A stretch of 64,000 nucleotides of DNA from Polynucleobacter sp. AP-Ainpum-60-G11 (GTDB taxonomy: Bacteria > Pseudomonadota > Gammaproteobacteria > Burkholderiales > Burkholderiaceae), in contig NZ_CP061318.1 of assembly GCF_018688375.1 (NCBI RefSeq), forward strand, positions 1,612,001 to 1,676,000. Reading direction: 5' to 3'. How positions within the stretch are numbered: the stretch's first letter is position 1; each line of letters opens with the position of its first letter. The notes under the pieces are model-generated. The model had not been told where the DNA came from and did not search any database. It saw only the letters and a list, made by a program, of their open reading frames with translations. Of this stretch, positions 45,978-55,700 are shown piece after piece. The position numbers and the translations under genes were made by a program.

Positions 45978-47414
45978 TTACTTCACCTGAATAATCTTGA
46001 GTGAATTTGTTCCACCCGGTTCACCCATGGGCTCACCCGAAGTTAAAACCACTACATCACCCTTCTTTACCGCTCCCAACTTCTTCAGACAGTCCTCTAC
46101 CTCTTGCAAGGCAGTATCTCGCTGCTTGGTGTAATCCAAGCCGATGGGGAAGACGTTGCGATAAGTACTCAAAGCACGCTGAGTTGAAATCTTTGAAGTT
46201 AAGGCAAAAATAGGTAAATGAATATTGTGACGACTCATCCAAACCGCAGTAGATCCTGAATCTGTCAAAGCGGCAATCGCGTTCGCGTTGAGGTGGTGTG
46301 CAGTAAATAGCGCGCCCAAGGCGATTGTCTGATCAATTCGTGAAAAGGTTTGATCTAAGAAATCAGTATCTAACTTCACACGGTCCGACTTTTCCGCTTC
46401 AACACAAATCTCAGCCATCGCCTTGATAGTTTGCACGGGATACATACCAGCAGCAGACTCCGCAGATAGCATGACCGCATCTGTACCGTCCAGGACTGCA
46501 TTGGCCACATCGCTCACTTCAGCCCGTGTAGGCACTGGGGCATTAATCATGGACTCCATCATTTGCGTTGCAGTGATCGTAAATTTATCAGCTTCGAGTG
46601 CCAGTTTGATCATGCGCTTTTGCAAGGCCGGGACGGCTGCATTGCCAACTTCAATCGCCAAGTCACCGCGAGCGACCATAATGCCGTCGCTCTCTGCGAT
46701 GATGCTATTCAATGCAGCTGGCTCAATCGCTTCAGCACGCTCTACTTTTGCAATCGTGCGAACTTTTCCAACGCCATGCTTTGCGCTAGCGGCATCTGCC
46801 AGCTTGCGAGCATAAGCCATGTCTGCGCCATCCTTTGGAAAACTAATCGCCAAAAAATCCACGCCCATTGCAATCGCAGCGTCCAAATCCGCGATATCTT
46901 TTTCTGTCAATGCTGGCGCAGTCAAGCCGCCACCCGCACGATTAATACCTTTGTTATTGGAGAGTGGTCCGCCTTGCTCAACGAGGGTGAAAATTTCCCC
47001 ACCCTTCACACTCTCAACACGAAGTACAACTAAGCCATCATTTAATAAGAGGCGATCGCCAGGCTTGACATCTTGTGGCAGCTCTTTGTAATCCAGACCT
47101 ACGCGCCCTTGATTGCCAAGATCACAAGCAACATCCAAAATAAATTGAGCGCCTTCTTTTAAAAGAATTTTGCTGTCGACAAATTTACCCACGCGAATTT
47201 TTGGACCTTGAAGATCAGCCATGATGCCAACCTCCTTACCAACTTCGGCAGAAATACTGCGCACCAAATCGTGACGCGCTTTGTGGTCAGCAACAGTGCC
47301 GTGAGAAAAGTTCATTCTCACAACATCCACACCTGCACGAATCATCTCGCGCAAAACTTCAGGCTTTTCAGATGCAGGCCCCAAGGTGGCAATGATCTTT
47401 GTTGCTCTCAACAT
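45978..47414 (-). CDS. pyk: Pyruvate kinase
   Basis: Final step of glycolysis. Residues RATKIIATLGPASEKPEVL, VRMNFSHGT, GIMVARGDLAIEVG and ATQMMESMINAPVPTRAEVSDVANAVLDG-type sequence are the standard active-site segments (barrel, B domain and C-terminal allosteric domain). Length 478. It starts 2 bp after the pgk stop. Confidence 0.97.
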   Translation of the reverse strand: MLRATKIIATLGPASEKPEVLREMIRAGVDVVRMNFSHGTVADHKARHDLVRSISAEVGKEVGIMADLQGPKIRVGKFVDSKILLKEGAQFILDVACDLGNQGRVGLDYKELPQDVKPGDRLLLNDGLVVLRVESVKGGEIFTLVEQGGPLSNNKGINRAGGGLTAPALTEKDIADLDAAIAMGVDFLAISFPKDGADMAYARKLADAASAKHGVGKVRTIAKVERAEAIEPAALNSIIAESDGIMVARGDLAIEVGNAAVPALQKRMIKLALEADKFTITATQMMESMINAPVPTRAEVSDVANAVLDGTDAVMLSAESAAGMYPVQTIKAMAEICVEAEKSDRVKLDTDFLDQTFSRIDQTIALGALFTAHHLNANAIAALTDSGSTAVWMSRHNIHLPIFALTSKISTQRALSTYRNVFPIGLDYTKQRDTALQEVEDCLKKLGAVKKGDVVVLTSGEPMGEPGGTNSLKIIQVK

Positions 47415-47416
47415 AT

Positions 47417-48628
47417 TTAGTCTTTCGCTCTTTCAGCCAATACCGCAAAGGCTGGCAAGGTTTTACCTTCCAAAAATTCTAGGAACGCGCCGCCGCCAGT
47501 AGAGATGTAATCCACTTGATTTTCAATACCGTACTTCGCAATTGCAGCCAAGGTGTCGCCACCACCTGCAATTGAGAAAGCTGGTGAATGGGCAATTGCT
47601 GCTGCCAGCATCTTGGTGCCACCACCAAACTGGTCAATCTCAAATACGCCTAATGGTCCATTCCATACAATCGTGCCAGCATGCGCCAACATAATAGATA
47701 AGCGCGCGGCTGTTTTAGGGCCAATATCTAAAATCATGTCATCTTCTGCAACTTGATCCGCAGGCACACGATTTGCACGCGCCAATGGAGAGAGTTCATT
47801 CGCAACCACGACGTCCTCAGGAATGGGAACATGCGCACCACGTTTTTCCATAATCTCCATGATTTCTCGCGCTTCATCAACCAAGTCTGGCTCTGCTAAG
47901 GACTTACCAATAGGCAAACCTTTGGCCAACATAAAGGTGTTTGCAATCCCGCCACCAACAATTAGCTCATCCACCTTGTCAGCCAAGGCCTTGAGGATAG
48001 TAAGCTTAGAGGAAACCTTAGAACCCGCCACAATCGCGACCAATGGACGCTTTGGGCTGGCTAGAGCGCGACTCAAGGCATCCAACTCTGCAGCCATCAA
48101 GGGTCCGGCACAAGCAATCGGCGCAAACTTGGCTACACCATTCGTTGTTGCCTCAGCACGATGGGCGGTACCAAAAGCATCGTTTACATAAACATCGCAA
48201 AGAGCCGCAATCTTTTTAGCCAGCTCATCGTTATTCTTTTTCTCACCTACGTTGAGGCGGCAGTTTTCCAGCAACACCAACTCGCCTGGATTGACTTCAA
48301 AATTTCCGCCTACCCATTCACTGATTAAGGGCACCTTGCGATTGAGGAGCGTGGCAATTCGATCAGCCACCGGCGCCAAACTGTCTTCGGGCTTAAATTC
48401 ACCTTCAGTTGGACGGCCCAAGTGGGAGGTCACCATGACGGCCGCACCAGCATCCAAACACATTTGCACTGCCGGCATGGAGGCTCTAATTCGGGTATCT
48501 TCCGTAATATTGCCAGCCTCATCCTGGGGAACGTTGAGGTCGGCCCGGATGAGAACCCGTTTCCCCTTAAGAAGACCCGCTGCAGCGAGTTCACTAAGAC
48601 GTTTTACTTTAAAGAGTGTTTCCGGCAT
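47417..48628 (-). CDS. pgk: Phosphoglycerate kinase
   Basis: Glycolytic ATP-forming enzyme. [40 protein letters not shown] and the C-terminal [12 protein letters not shown] / [15 protein letters not shown] motifs are complete. The frame opens 90 bp earlier at a GTG (48718), but the family start is the ATG at 48628 ([14 protein letters not shown]), giving 403 residues; this ATG has no clear ribosome-binding site, so the start is less sure than the identity. First gene of the run pgk-pyk-fba-purC-purE-purK-Sua5. Confidence 0.93.
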   Translation of the reverse strand: MPETLFKVKRLSELAAAGLLKGKRVLIRADLNVPQDEAGNITEDTRIRASMPAVQMCLDAGAAVMVTSHLGRPTEGEFKPEDSLAPVADRIATLLNRKVPLISEWVGGNFEVNPGELVLLENCRLNVGEKKNNDELAKKIAALCDVYVNDAFGTAHRAEATTNGVAKFAPIACAGPLMAAELDALSRALASPKRPLVAIVAGSKVSSKLTILKALADKVDELIVGGGIANTFMLAKGLPIGKSLAEPDLVDEAREIMEIMEKRGAHVPIPEDVVVANELSPLARANRVPADQVAEDDMILDIGPKTAARLSIMLAHAGTIVWNGPLGVFEIDQFGGGTKMLAAAIAHSPAFSIAGGGDTLAAIAKYGIENQVDYISTGGGAFLEFLEGKTLPAFAVLAERAKD

Positions 48629-48839
48629 GAGAATAGACAAATTTAGTGGTTTAAAGGGAATGCTCCATTCTAAATCGTCTGGGCTTTCCACCCCAAAGGA
48701 TTTGGGCTGCCTCGCCACGCTCCCTGCTCTACAATAAAGGCTGAGAGGTATTCTAGGCCTTGGGGCTCCCAGGTGGCTTGGGACCCTGTTTTACCGGATT
48801 GAATCACCCAATTTATTACATATTTAAAAGGTAGAGAAA

Positions 48840-49763
48840 ATGTCGATGTCCGACCGCGATGGCTTTATTTGGTCCGATGGGAAGCTCGTTCCCTGGCGTG
48901 AGGCCAATGTTCATGTCCTAACCCATAGCCTCCACTACGGAATGGGTGTATTTGAAGGCATTCGCGCCTACAAAACTCCCCAAGGCACAGCCATTTTCCG
49001 CCTGCAAGAGCACGTAAAGCGCCTATTCAATGGAACCAAGATTTTCCAGATGAATATGCCTTGGACTCCCGACCAGATCACCAGCGGCATTATTGAGGTT
49101 GTTAACAGCAACAAGCTTGAGGCTTGCTATATCCGCCCAATCATCTTTATTGGCTCCCAAAAACTTGGCATCTCTCCAAAAGGCAATAGCATCCATACTG
49201 CGATCGCTGCATGGGAGTGGGGTGCCTATTTGGGTGAAGATGGCCTTAACAAAGGTATCCGCGTTAAAACCTCTTCATTTACGCGCCACTTTGTGAATTC
49301 CTCATTGGTGCGCGCCAAGGCCTCCGGCTACTACATCAACTCTATTTTGGCTAACCAAGAAGTAACAGCTAATGGCTACGATGAAGCCCTCCTACTAGAT
49401 ACAGAAGGCTATGTATCTGAAGGTTCTGGCGAAAATATTTTTATCGTGAATAACGGCATTATTTACACGCCTGATCTAGCCTCTTGTTTAGATGGCATTA
49501 CTCGCAACTCCATCATGCAAATAGCCAAAGACTTAGGCTATGAGCTGCGTGAAAAGCGCATTACTCGTGATGAAGTGTATTCCGCTGATGAGGCTTTCTT
49601 CACCGGTACCGCTGCTGAAGTAACGCCGATTCGTGAGTTAGACGATCGCACCATTGGTGATGGTAAGCGCGGTCCGATTACCGAGAAAATTCAGAAGACT
49701 TACTTTGATGCGGTCTACGGTAGAAGCGATAAGTACAAGTCTTGGTTAACTTACGTTAAGTAA
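48840..49763 (+). CDS. ilvE: Branched-chain amino acid aminotransferase
   Basis: PLP enzyme exchanging amino groups between glutamate and the keto acids of Leu, Ile and Val. The fold-type IV features are HYGMGVFEGIRAYKT, the PLP lysine in LVRAKASGYYINS, and SEGSGENIFIV. The 307-residue length is standard. AAAGGTAGAG before the ATG is a good ribosome site. The 211 bp between the pgk and ilvE starts must hold both promoters; none is clear enough to list. Confidence 0.96.
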   Translation: MSMSDRDGFIWSDGKLVPWREANVHVLTHSLHYGMGVFEGIRAYKTPQGTAIFRLQEHVKRLFNGTKIFQMNMPWTPDQITSGIIEVVNSNKLEACYIRPIIFIGSQKLGISPKGNSIHTAIAAWEWGAYLGEDGLNKGIRVKTSSFTRHFVNSSLVRAKASGYYINSILANQEVTANGYDEALLLDTEGYVSEGSGENIFIVNNGIIYTPDLASCLDGITRNSIMQIAKDLGYELREKRITRDEVYSADEAFFTGTAAEVTPIRELDDRTIGDGKRGPITEKIQKTYFDAVYGRSDKYKSWLTYVK

Positions 49764-49777
49764 TAGGAATTCAGAGA

Positions 49778-49969
49778 ATGAGTGAAGCCCAAATTGTGAT
49801 GGTGAATGGCAATACTGATTTGCCTCTACATTGCCCAACCAATAAAACCCCTAGCTGGAATTCACATCCACGTGTATTTCTAGATGTTGCAAAAACGGGT
49901 GAAGCAAAGTGTCCTTACTGCGGCGCTGAGTACAAACTCATTCCTGGCACCGAACCCCACGGGCACTAA
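49778..49969 (+). CDS. Small zinc-finger protein (CHCC / NDUFS6-like)
   Basis: A 63-residue protein with a Cys-His-Cys-Cys zinc site: C in LHCPTNK, H in NSHPRVFLD and CPYCGAEYKL. This matches the zf-CHCC domain found in mitochondrial complex I subunit NDUFS6 and in small bacterial proteins. Function in bacteria is not settled. It lies 14 bp after ilvE and before waaF, an order I believe is common in Burkholderiales. Confidence 0.88.
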   Translation: MSEAQIVMVNGNTDLPLHCPTNKTPSWNSHPRVFLDVAKTGEAKCPYCGAEYKLIPGTEPHGH

Positions 49970-49975
49970 ACCTCT

Positions 49976-49998
49976 CAGCACCCCAGCAAGGGGTGCTG
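49976..49998. repeat. Hairpin between zinc-finger gene and waaF
   Basis: CAGCACCCC, loop AGCAA, GGGGTGCTG: a perfect 9 bp GC-rich stem just after the zinc-finger gene stop and 17 bp before the waaF start. No T-run follows on either strand, so it may stabilise RNA ends or pause polymerase and need not terminate. Confidence 0.6.
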
Positions 49999-50014
49999 TG
50001 TCGGGATACCTCAT

Positions 50015-51052
50015 ATGAATCGTATTCTGATCATTGCCCCCAACTGGATTGGGGATGCCGTAATGTCCCAGCCGCTGCTGGCCAGTCTCAAAGCGATTTA
50101 CCCACATTCTCAGATTGATGTTTTAGCGAGCACTTGGGTTGCACCCATTTACCGTGCTTGCACTGAGGTTCATCAAGTTATTGAGGCGCGGCTAGAGCAC
50201 AAGCAATTGCAATGGAGCACACGCAAGCAACTTGCTAAGCAATTGGAATTGAATCTCTACAACGCTTGCTTTGTACTTCCCAATAGCCTGAAGTCTGCAC
50301 TGATTCCTTGGCTTGCCAACATTCCGCTACGTATTGGCTATCGCGGAGAGATGCGTTTTGGACTTATTAATTTCGCTTTAGATAATCCGAGTAAAACCAA
50401 TCGCCCGCCGATGGTCAATCATTACCTTGCGTTATCCAATGCAATGGACTATTCGCAAGATATGGATACCAATCAGTCTGCGAGTCCCCAGCTCAACATC
50501 TCACCAAAAGCTAAACAGTCTGTCAGCACTAAGTTACAAGCAGCAGGAATTTATACAAAATTAATCTATGTGCTTTGCCCAGGTGCTGAGTACGGAGTAA
50601 GCAAACGCTGGCCCACCGAACACTTCACCACCCTTGCTCAGCAGTTAATTCTGAACCAGCCAGAAGCTCATGTCATTCTTTTAGGCAGCAAGGGGGATCA
50701 GGTATTGGGCGAGGACATTCAAACCAAAGCTGGTCATGCCCAGCAAATACATAATTGGTGCGGCAATACTTCACTCGATGAGGCAATAGCACTCATCGGC
50801 ATGAGTACGGCGCTGGTTAGCAATGACTCTGGCTTAATGCATATCGGCGCAGCACTGAAAGTTCCGCAAGTAGCGATCTTTGGCTCAAGCGATCCGCAGC
50901 ACACGCCACCGCTATCCGATAAGGCTCAGGTCATTTGGCTTAACTTGCCATGTAGTCCTTGCCATAAAAGAGAGTGCCCACTGGGGCATCTCAAATGCTT
51001 GAAGGATATTTTTCCTGCCACCGTTTTGAGCACGATTCAGAAGCAAACTTAA
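50015..51052 (+). CDS. waaF: Lipopolysaccharide heptosyltransferase II
   Basis: Glycosyltransferase family 9 enzyme adding the second heptose to the LPS inner core. It starts ILIIAPNWIGDAVMSQPLLASL and has PGAEYGVSKRWPTEHF and SNDSGLMHIGAALKVPQVAIFG, the ADP-heptose binding region, followed by SSDPQHTPP. Length 345. It fits with waaA elsewhere in the window. Confidence 0.95.
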   Translation: MNRILIIAPNWIGDAVMSQPLLASLKAIYPHSQIDVLASTWVAPIYRACTEVHQVIEARLEHKQLQWSTRKQLAKQLELNLYNACFVLPNSLKSALIPWLANIPLRIGYRGEMRFGLINFALDNPSKTNRPPMVNHYLALSNAMDYSQDMDTNQSASPQLNISPKAKQSVSTKLQAAGIYTKLIYVLCPGAEYGVSKRWPTEHFTTLAQQLILNQPEAHVILLGSKGDQVLGEDIQTKAGHAQQIHNWCGNTSLDEAIALIGMSTALVSNDSGLMHIGAALKVPQVAIFGSSDPQHTPPLSDKAQVIWLNLPCSPCHKRECPLGHLKCLKDIFPATVLSTIQKQT

Positions 51053-51086
51053 TTTCTCCTCAACATCAGCTATTAGGAAGTAAGCC

Positions 51087-51521
51087 ATGACAAAACTAGC
51101 CAGACTTTTTCAAAATGCCGATGAGGTAGTGGATGCATGGCGTGATGCTCTAAAACATCGTGACGTGAAAGGTGCTCTGGCAATCTGGCTAGATGACGAC
51201 TCCATTACTTGCGTCCTACCTGAAGGCCAGCGCCTAAGTGGTCACGCAGAAATTCGGGAGGGCTTAGAGCGTCTACTGGCTAAACAGGCTTTATTTCTTG
51301 AGCCGATTGCCTGTATCGGCCACTCTGTCTTAGGCGCAGCTGTATATGACACCACTGAAGCAGTCCATCTGCGCGCCGATCAAATTGAGGCGGAGTTCTT
51401 TCTCAACATTACCCTGGTGCTACTGCAAGATAGCCAGGGCTGGCGGATTGCGCACCTGCATGCAAGTCACTCGACTGAAGAAACCTTTGATACACCCTCC
51501 ACCCCACATGGACTCCATTAA
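51087..51521 (+). CDS. NTF2/SnoaL-like small protein
   Basis: A 144-residue protein that looks like the SnoaL/NTF2 fold: a helical start (ADEVVDAWRDALKHRDVKGALAIWLDDDSITCVLP) broken by short loops, then GQRLSGHAEIREGLERLL and a C-terminal strand ending DSQGWRIAHLHAS. The family includes enzymes and binding proteins with very different ligands, so no role can be given. It sits between waaF and an uncharacterised conserved gene. Confidence 0.8.
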   Translation: MTKLARLFQNADEVVDAWRDALKHRDVKGALAIWLDDDSITCVLPEGQRLSGHAEIREGLERLLAKQALFLEPIACIGHSVLGAAVYDTTEAVHLRADQIEAEFFLNITLVLLQDSQGWRIAHLHASHSTEETFDTPSTPHGLH

Positions 51522-51549
51522 TTAGTCATGGCACAAAGATGGCCGTCTC

Positions 51550-52164
51550 ATGGATGAGCAGGTTCTTCGGTCTCTGATCAAGTGGCCTAATGTTCCACAC
51601 TGCTTTGGCTGGCTAGCACTAGATCGTCGAGGTCAATGGCGCATGCGTGATGAATTCGCTCAAGCCAATCAATTAGCTGGAAGTGTTATTCAGCACGTAG
51701 CTCTCAATGAATTTATCTCCAGAAATTACGCCTGTGACTCTTTGGGGAGGTATTTTTTCCAGAACGGACCCCAAAGGGTTTTTATCACACTAGATGCGAC
51801 CCCATTCATTGCCAGAATCATTCCTAGTCAAAGTGGTCCTCAACTATTAACCCAAGGCGGCACAGAGATAAAACCGCATGGCGCCCTGAGTGATGAAAAA
51901 GGTAATATCTATATCACTGGATTGGTTACGCAATCACTCTCGGATCAAATCGATAGCGCTGCATTTACCAAGACAGAATCCCCGTCAGTCGCTCTTTTAC
52001 ACGACCATGACTTAGATCTCTTCTCAGAACAATCCAAAGTTCAGGAAGATGCTTGCAGTTTTAGGGGCTCTTGGCTGTGGGATGGCAAAGAGCTACCAAT
52101 TGAGCCCATTCACTCAATTGAACTAAGCAAACGCTTTCACTTCATAAAGTCGCCAAGTCATTAA
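51550..52164 (+). CDS. Conserved protein of unknown function (proteobacterial DUF)
   Basis: A 204-residue soluble protein without signal peptide or membrane span. It starts with WPNVPHCFGWLALDRRGQW and has RNYACDSLGRYFFQNGPQRVFI, segments I recognise from a conserved betaproteobacterial family of unknown function (probably DUF2944 or a relative; not checked). The C-terminus [10 protein letters not shown] is also typical. It lies 28 bp after the NTF2-like gene and overlaps the end of the convergent protease gene by 4 bp. Confidence 0.75.
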   Translation: MDEQVLRSLIKWPNVPHCFGWLALDRRGQWRMRDEFAQANQLAGSVIQHVALNEFISRNYACDSLGRYFFQNGPQRVFITLDATPFIARIIPSQSGPQLLTQGGTEIKPHGALSDEKGNIYITGLVTQSLSDQIDSAAFTKTESPSVALLHDHDLDLFSEQSKVQEDACSFRGSWLWDGKELPIEPIHSIELSKRFHFIKSPSH

Positions 52165-53879
52165 CTCGGCATATTTTTACCCTGCTCTTTCAACTCTTCT
52201 TGATATTGCTTTTGCATTTCACGCAGGCGAGCATCAATACTAGAGGCCTGATAAAAGTCTGCGCCACCAGAGGATCTCGCAATCTTAAGTTGCTCAATGG
52301 CGGATGGCCAAGCACCCTCAAGCGCATACTTTTCTCCAAGGGCGTAATGGCGCATCGGCACGTTCTTTGCCTGGTCATAGGCATTCGATAGCATGGTCCA
52401 CCACACCACCTCATTGGGCTGTAATCTCGTGCGTGCCTTTAACCAGCTAATTGCGTCGTTAGTTCGACCTAGTTTCAAATAGGCATTCATCATCGCTGCA
52501 CCAGCTGCATAGGACTGCGGATAAGCTTTTAAGGTTGTTTGGGCTATTTGTAGAGCCTCCTCAGCCTTTCCTTTTGCTAAGGCCAACTCTGAGGATGTAA
52601 TGTCTAAAGAGAGACTTTGCCGCACGATGGGGGAACCTGGCGCACTAGCGCTGTTGGCTAGATTACGTGCTTGCTGTAGGTAAGTCGAAGCCTGATCAAA
52701 CTTTCCTTGTTTTTGAGCTACAAGCGCAAGCCCATAAAAACCTTCCATTTGTTTACCGGGGGCTGACTGTTTACTCAAACCCACAAAGGTATTTTTTAAG
52801 TCGTACATCTGACTGGAACTTCCAGATTGCTCCATGCGAGCACGTGCCTTAATGAAATAAAACTCCACTGCCGTTGGTACATTTCTATTGGCGATATTAC
52901 GAGCACGATCTTGCATATCTGCAATACGGTCAGTGGTTAAAGGGTGGGTACGTACATAGGAAGGAACACCGCTATCCATAATGCCGGTTGCCTTTTGTAA
53001 GCGCTGAAAAAAGCCCGGGGCGCCATTAACGTCATAACCACTCGCCGCTAGAATCTGAAATCCAATACGATCTGCCTCGCGCTCAGCATCTCTTGAGTAA
53101 GAGAGCTGGTTATTTACCGCTACTGCCTGGCCGCCTTGCATCAAACCAGAAGCAGCGCCTGGATTGCGTGAAGCGGCTAAGGCGCCCAGCAATATACCAG
53201 CTAAAGCAATCATCGTATTGGTAGTTTGCTTATCCATTTGACGCGCTAAGTGGCGTTGCAACACATGACCGGTCTCATGCCCCATGACCGAGGCTACCTC
53301 TGAATCTGTTTCAGCACTAACCAATAACCCCGTATGAAATCCAATAAACCCACCTGGTAATGCAAACGCATTAATACTGCTGTCTCTAACAGCAAATACC
53401 TCAAAGTTATAGGCACCACTGCCTTGCTCGTTGGCTCCACCCAATTGCAAACGTTTTGCAGCTTGCAACAGTCGTCGCTCCATTTGATTCAAAAAATCAT
53501 AAATTGGTAAGTCGTTGGAATAATCCACATCTGGACGAATCTGGCGCATGATCATCTCACCATACTTTTTCTCATCCATGCGGCTCAAACTATCGCCACC
53601 AGGGTCGCCCATATCTGGAAGTACAAAGCTTGCTTGTGTTTGGGGTGTATTTCTAGATGGTAGATTCGAAGAGCGGGCATCGGGTGACTGGACTGCTCTA
53701 CCCAAATTTTGTAAAGCCGCAGATTCACCCTGGACTGATACATCCCCCGTTACGCCTGAAGGAGTAGGTCCAGCAGCATAGACGAAGCCTGCACTTGGCC
53801 AAGCCAAGGCCAGAATGAGCTGGCCAGCCAAAATTCGCTTAAATATCGATGATTTTTGTGATGTCTTTATGACTTGCAT
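52161..53879 (-). CDS. M48 metalloprotease with TPR domain (BepA-like)
   Basis: A 572-residue periplasmic protein with signal peptide (about residues 15-36, [20 protein letters not shown]). The zinc motif H201-E-T-G-H205 lies in [15 protein letters not shown]; the third ligand region is [13 protein letters not shown]. The second half carries tetratricopeptide repeats (for example [19 protein letters not shown]). This is the architecture of BepA (YfgC), which degrades or helps fold outer-membrane proteins such as LptD. It diverges from moaC with 23 bp between the starts. Confidence 0.92.
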   Translation of the reverse strand: MQVIKTSQKSSIFKRILAGQLILALAWPSAGFVYAAGPTPSGVTGDVSVQGESAALQNLGRAVQSPDARSSNLPSRNTPQTQASFVLPDMGDPGGDSLSRMDEKKYGEMIMRQIRPDVDYSNDLPIYDFLNQMERRLLQAAKRLQLGGANEQGSGAYNFEVFAVRDSSINAFALPGGFIGFHTGLLVSAETDSEVASVMGHETGHVLQRHLARQMDKQTTNTMIALAGILLGALAASRNPGAASGLMQGGQAVAVNNQLSYSRDAEREADRIGFQILAASGYDVNGAPGFFQRLQKATGIMDSGVPSYVRTHPLTTDRIADMQDRARNIANRNVPTAVEFYFIKARARMEQSGSSSQMYDLKNTFVGLSKQSAPGKQMEGFYGLALVAQKQGKFDQASTYLQQARNLANSASAPGSPIVRQSLSLDITSSELALAKGKAEEALQIAQTTLKAYPQSYAAGAAMMNAYLKLGRTNDAISWLKARTRLQPNEVVWWTMLSNAYDQAKNVPMRHYALGEKYALEGAWPSAIEQLKIARSSGGADFYQASSIDARLREMQKQYQEELKEQGKNMPS

Positions 53880-53902
53880 CCCTATATGGTAAAACTTATC
53901 CC

Positions 53903-54379
53903 ATGAACAAACTAACTCATTTTGATGCCAGCGGCCAAGCCCATATGGTCAACGTTGGAGACAAGCCCAATACCCATCGGATTGCCATTGCTACAGGCAG
54001 AATCACCATGCTACCCGAGACTTTCAGCATGATTGAGGCAGGCACCCATAAAAAAGGCGATGTTCTGGAAATTGCCCGAATTGCCGGTATTCAAGCATCG
54101 AAAAAAACATCAGATTTAATTCCCCTTTGTCACCCATTAGCGCTGACGCACGTCAGCCTCGAATTTTCTCTCAATAAAGATAGCAGCAGCATTTCCTGCC
54201 AAGTCAGAGCTGAAACTACCGGCCCCACTGGTGTAGAAATGGAAGCCCTCACCGCAGTTCAGGTTGCCTTACTCACAATCTACGATATGGCGAAAGCGGT
54301 TGATAGAGGCATGGTGATGGGCGATGTCCACCTGCTAGAGAAGAGTGGCGGCAAAAGTGGGGAATGGAAGGCGGCCTAG
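53903..54379 (+). CDS. moaC: Cyclic pyranopterin monophosphate synthase MoaC
   Basis: Molybdenum cofactor synthesis, converting 3',8-cyclo-GTP to c[21 protein letters not shown] at the start, [13 protein letters not shown] and [24 protein letters not shown], with the catalytic Asp and Lys, are all present. The 158-residue protein is full length, but its last 40 codons (54248 onward) are the copy at the left end of an integrated element. It ends GEWKAA, whereas the copy at 60106-60230 ends GEWKA. Integration therefore left a working gene. No terminator follows; the integrase gene begins 74 bp later on the same strand. Confidence 0.96.
   Translation: MNKLTHFDASGQAHMVNVGDKPNTHRIAIATGRITMLPETFSMIEAGTHKKGDVLEIARIAGIQASKKTSDLIPLCHPLALTHVSLEFSLNKDSSSISCQVRAETTGPTGVEMEALTAVQVALLTIYDMAKAVDRGMVMGDVHLLEKSGGKSGEWKAA
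54248..54372 (+). repeat. attL: left 125 bp direct repeat inside the moaC 3' end
   Basis: The 125 bases starting CTCACCGCAGTTCAGG and ending GGAATGGAAGGC occur again at 60106-60230 in the same orientation with a single difference (C at 54310, T at 60168). A shorter, more diverged copy is at 57512-57614. This is the pattern left by site-specific integration into the 3' end of a gene. The exact crossover point inside the repeat cannot be read. Confidence 0.9.
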
Positions 54380-54423
54380 TAGTCACTAACTCACTCCGAC
54401 AATGACAAACAACTAAATCCTTC

Positions 54424-54441
54424 TTGCTCGTCCCTTGCTCG
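54424..54441 (+). repeat. Paired TTGCTCG heptamers next to attL (candidate recombinase arm site)
   Basis: TTGCTCG at 54424-54430 and again at 54435-54441, 11 bp apart, about one helical turn. Similar pairs occur near the other two junctions (57437-57453, 59983-60000). A role in integrase or excisionase binding is inference. Confidence 0.5.
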
Positions 54442-54453
54442 AGTGAGGGATGT

Positions 54454-55437
54454 ATGGCAACAATCAGATTGCATGGCAAGAAGTGGCAAGCTAGGGTTTA
54501 TAAAAAAGGTTATCCAACTGCAATACGCTCATTCTTAGTCCGCAAGGATGCCGAGAAGTGGGCTAGACAAATAGAAGCTGACATGGATAAGGGGAGCTAT
54601 ATCAACAGCATCTTGTCCGAGAAAACTACCTTTGGTGAACTTATAGAGAGATATCTTAGGGAAGTCACGCCACTGATGCGTGGAGCCAAGGCAGACTCGA
54701 TTCGCCTCAAAGCAATCATGAGAAAGCCGATTGCCAAAGAGAATATGGCAACTCTGACATCAAGCAAGATTGCCAAGTATCGAGATGAGCGATTAACTGA
54801 GATTGCACCCAGCACAGTAGTGAGAGAGTTAGCTTACTTTTCATCCATCATTAATCACGCTCGTAGGGAATGGGGAATCAATACACCCAACCCTGTACTC
54901 TCAGTAAGAAAACCAACCCAACCCCAGGGAAGAAGTCGTGTGCTCTCATTTGATGAGGAACGACTGCTTCTTCAAGCCTGCGAACCTAAAGCAAATCGAA
55001 ACATCTACACCCGTCCTTTTGTCATCCTTGCAATTGAAACCGCAATGCGTAGAGGAGAAATATTAAGTCTTCGTTGGGAGAATATTGATTACTCAAAACG
55101 TACGGCCTTTCTGCAATTAACCAAGAACGGAGAATCTCGAACCGTACCACTATCTACAAGAGCCATAGAAACTCTACAAGCCCTCCCCATGAGTATTGAT
55201 GGCCGAGTATTCACTATTAACTTTGCAGCCCTAGAAACCAACTTTAAACGAGCTATAAAGCGAGCAGGGTTACTTGACTTGCGTATACATGACCTACGGC
55301 ATACAGCGGCCACCCGCCTTTCTGAAAAGCTACCCAACCTACTTGAATTAAGTGCGGTTACAGGACATAAAAATTTATCGATGCTCAAAAGGTATTACCA
55401 TCCAAATCCACAAGAATTAGCGAAGAAAATTGCTTAA
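54454..55437 (+). CDS. Tyrosine recombinase / integrase
   Basis: A 327-residue site-specific recombinase. Catalytic residues visible: R199 in ETAMRRGEILSLRW, H279 and R282 in HDLRHTAATRL, H305 in VTGHKNLSM and Y314 (or Y315) in LKRYYHP. The N-terminal part has an AP2-like or arm-binding strand region (ATIRLHGKKWQARVYKKGYP) and a core-binding domain from about residue 60. The frame opens 30 bp earlier, but ATG 54454 has AGTGAGGG upstream and a family-like start. It lies beside attL and is read in the same direction as moaC, so it is the likely enzyme for the moaC att sites. Confidence 0.92.
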   Translation: MATIRLHGKKWQARVYKKGYPTAIRSFLVRKDAEKWARQIEADMDKGSYINSILSEKTTFGELIERYLREVTPLMRGAKADSIRLKAIMRKPIAKENMATLTSSKIAKYRDERLTEIAPSTVVRELAYFSSIINHARREWGINTPNPVLSVRKPTQPQGRSRVLSFDEERLLLQACEPKANRNIYTRPFVILAIETAMRRGEILSLRWENIDYSKRTAFLQLTKNGESRTVPLSTRAIETLQALPMSIDGRVFTINFAALETNFKRAIKRAGLLDLRIHDLRHTAATRLSEKLPNLLELSAVTGHKNLSMLKRYYHPNPQELAKKIA

Positions 55438-55700
55438 AAATAACACATACATTTCAAAGATTTATGTTCGTCTTTCACAAAAGTATTTTGTAATTTCTTA
55501 CAAATAAATTTATATATAGATATAAAAATTTAGATAAATATTTATTTAATTTTAAGTATTGTGTTTTGTATTTCAGGTCTGTAGGATGTTAAGTGTAGGT
55601 TGAGGCTATCAATACCAATAAACCTTCATGAGGAAAAAATTTGGTCTTATCAGCAATGCAGCGGATAAGTATTTTTTGTTTTCCTTATGGAGATTTTGCA
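55438..55700. other. AT-rich intergenic region with palindromes before the HUH protein gene
   Basis: These 263 bp are strongly AT-rich. They contain the inverted repeat TTTATAT-ATAG-ATATAAA (55509-55526) and the perfect palindrome ATAAATATTTAT (55534-55545). Given the rolling-circle-like gene directly downstream, this is a candidate replication or nicking region; that is inference only. I see no convincing gene here. Confidence 0.4.

Noticed and set aside
48629..48718. N-terminal extension of Pgk from a GTG start
   Set aside because: It has a plausible GGGAG upstream but adds 30 residues not typical of the family; noted as an alternative only.
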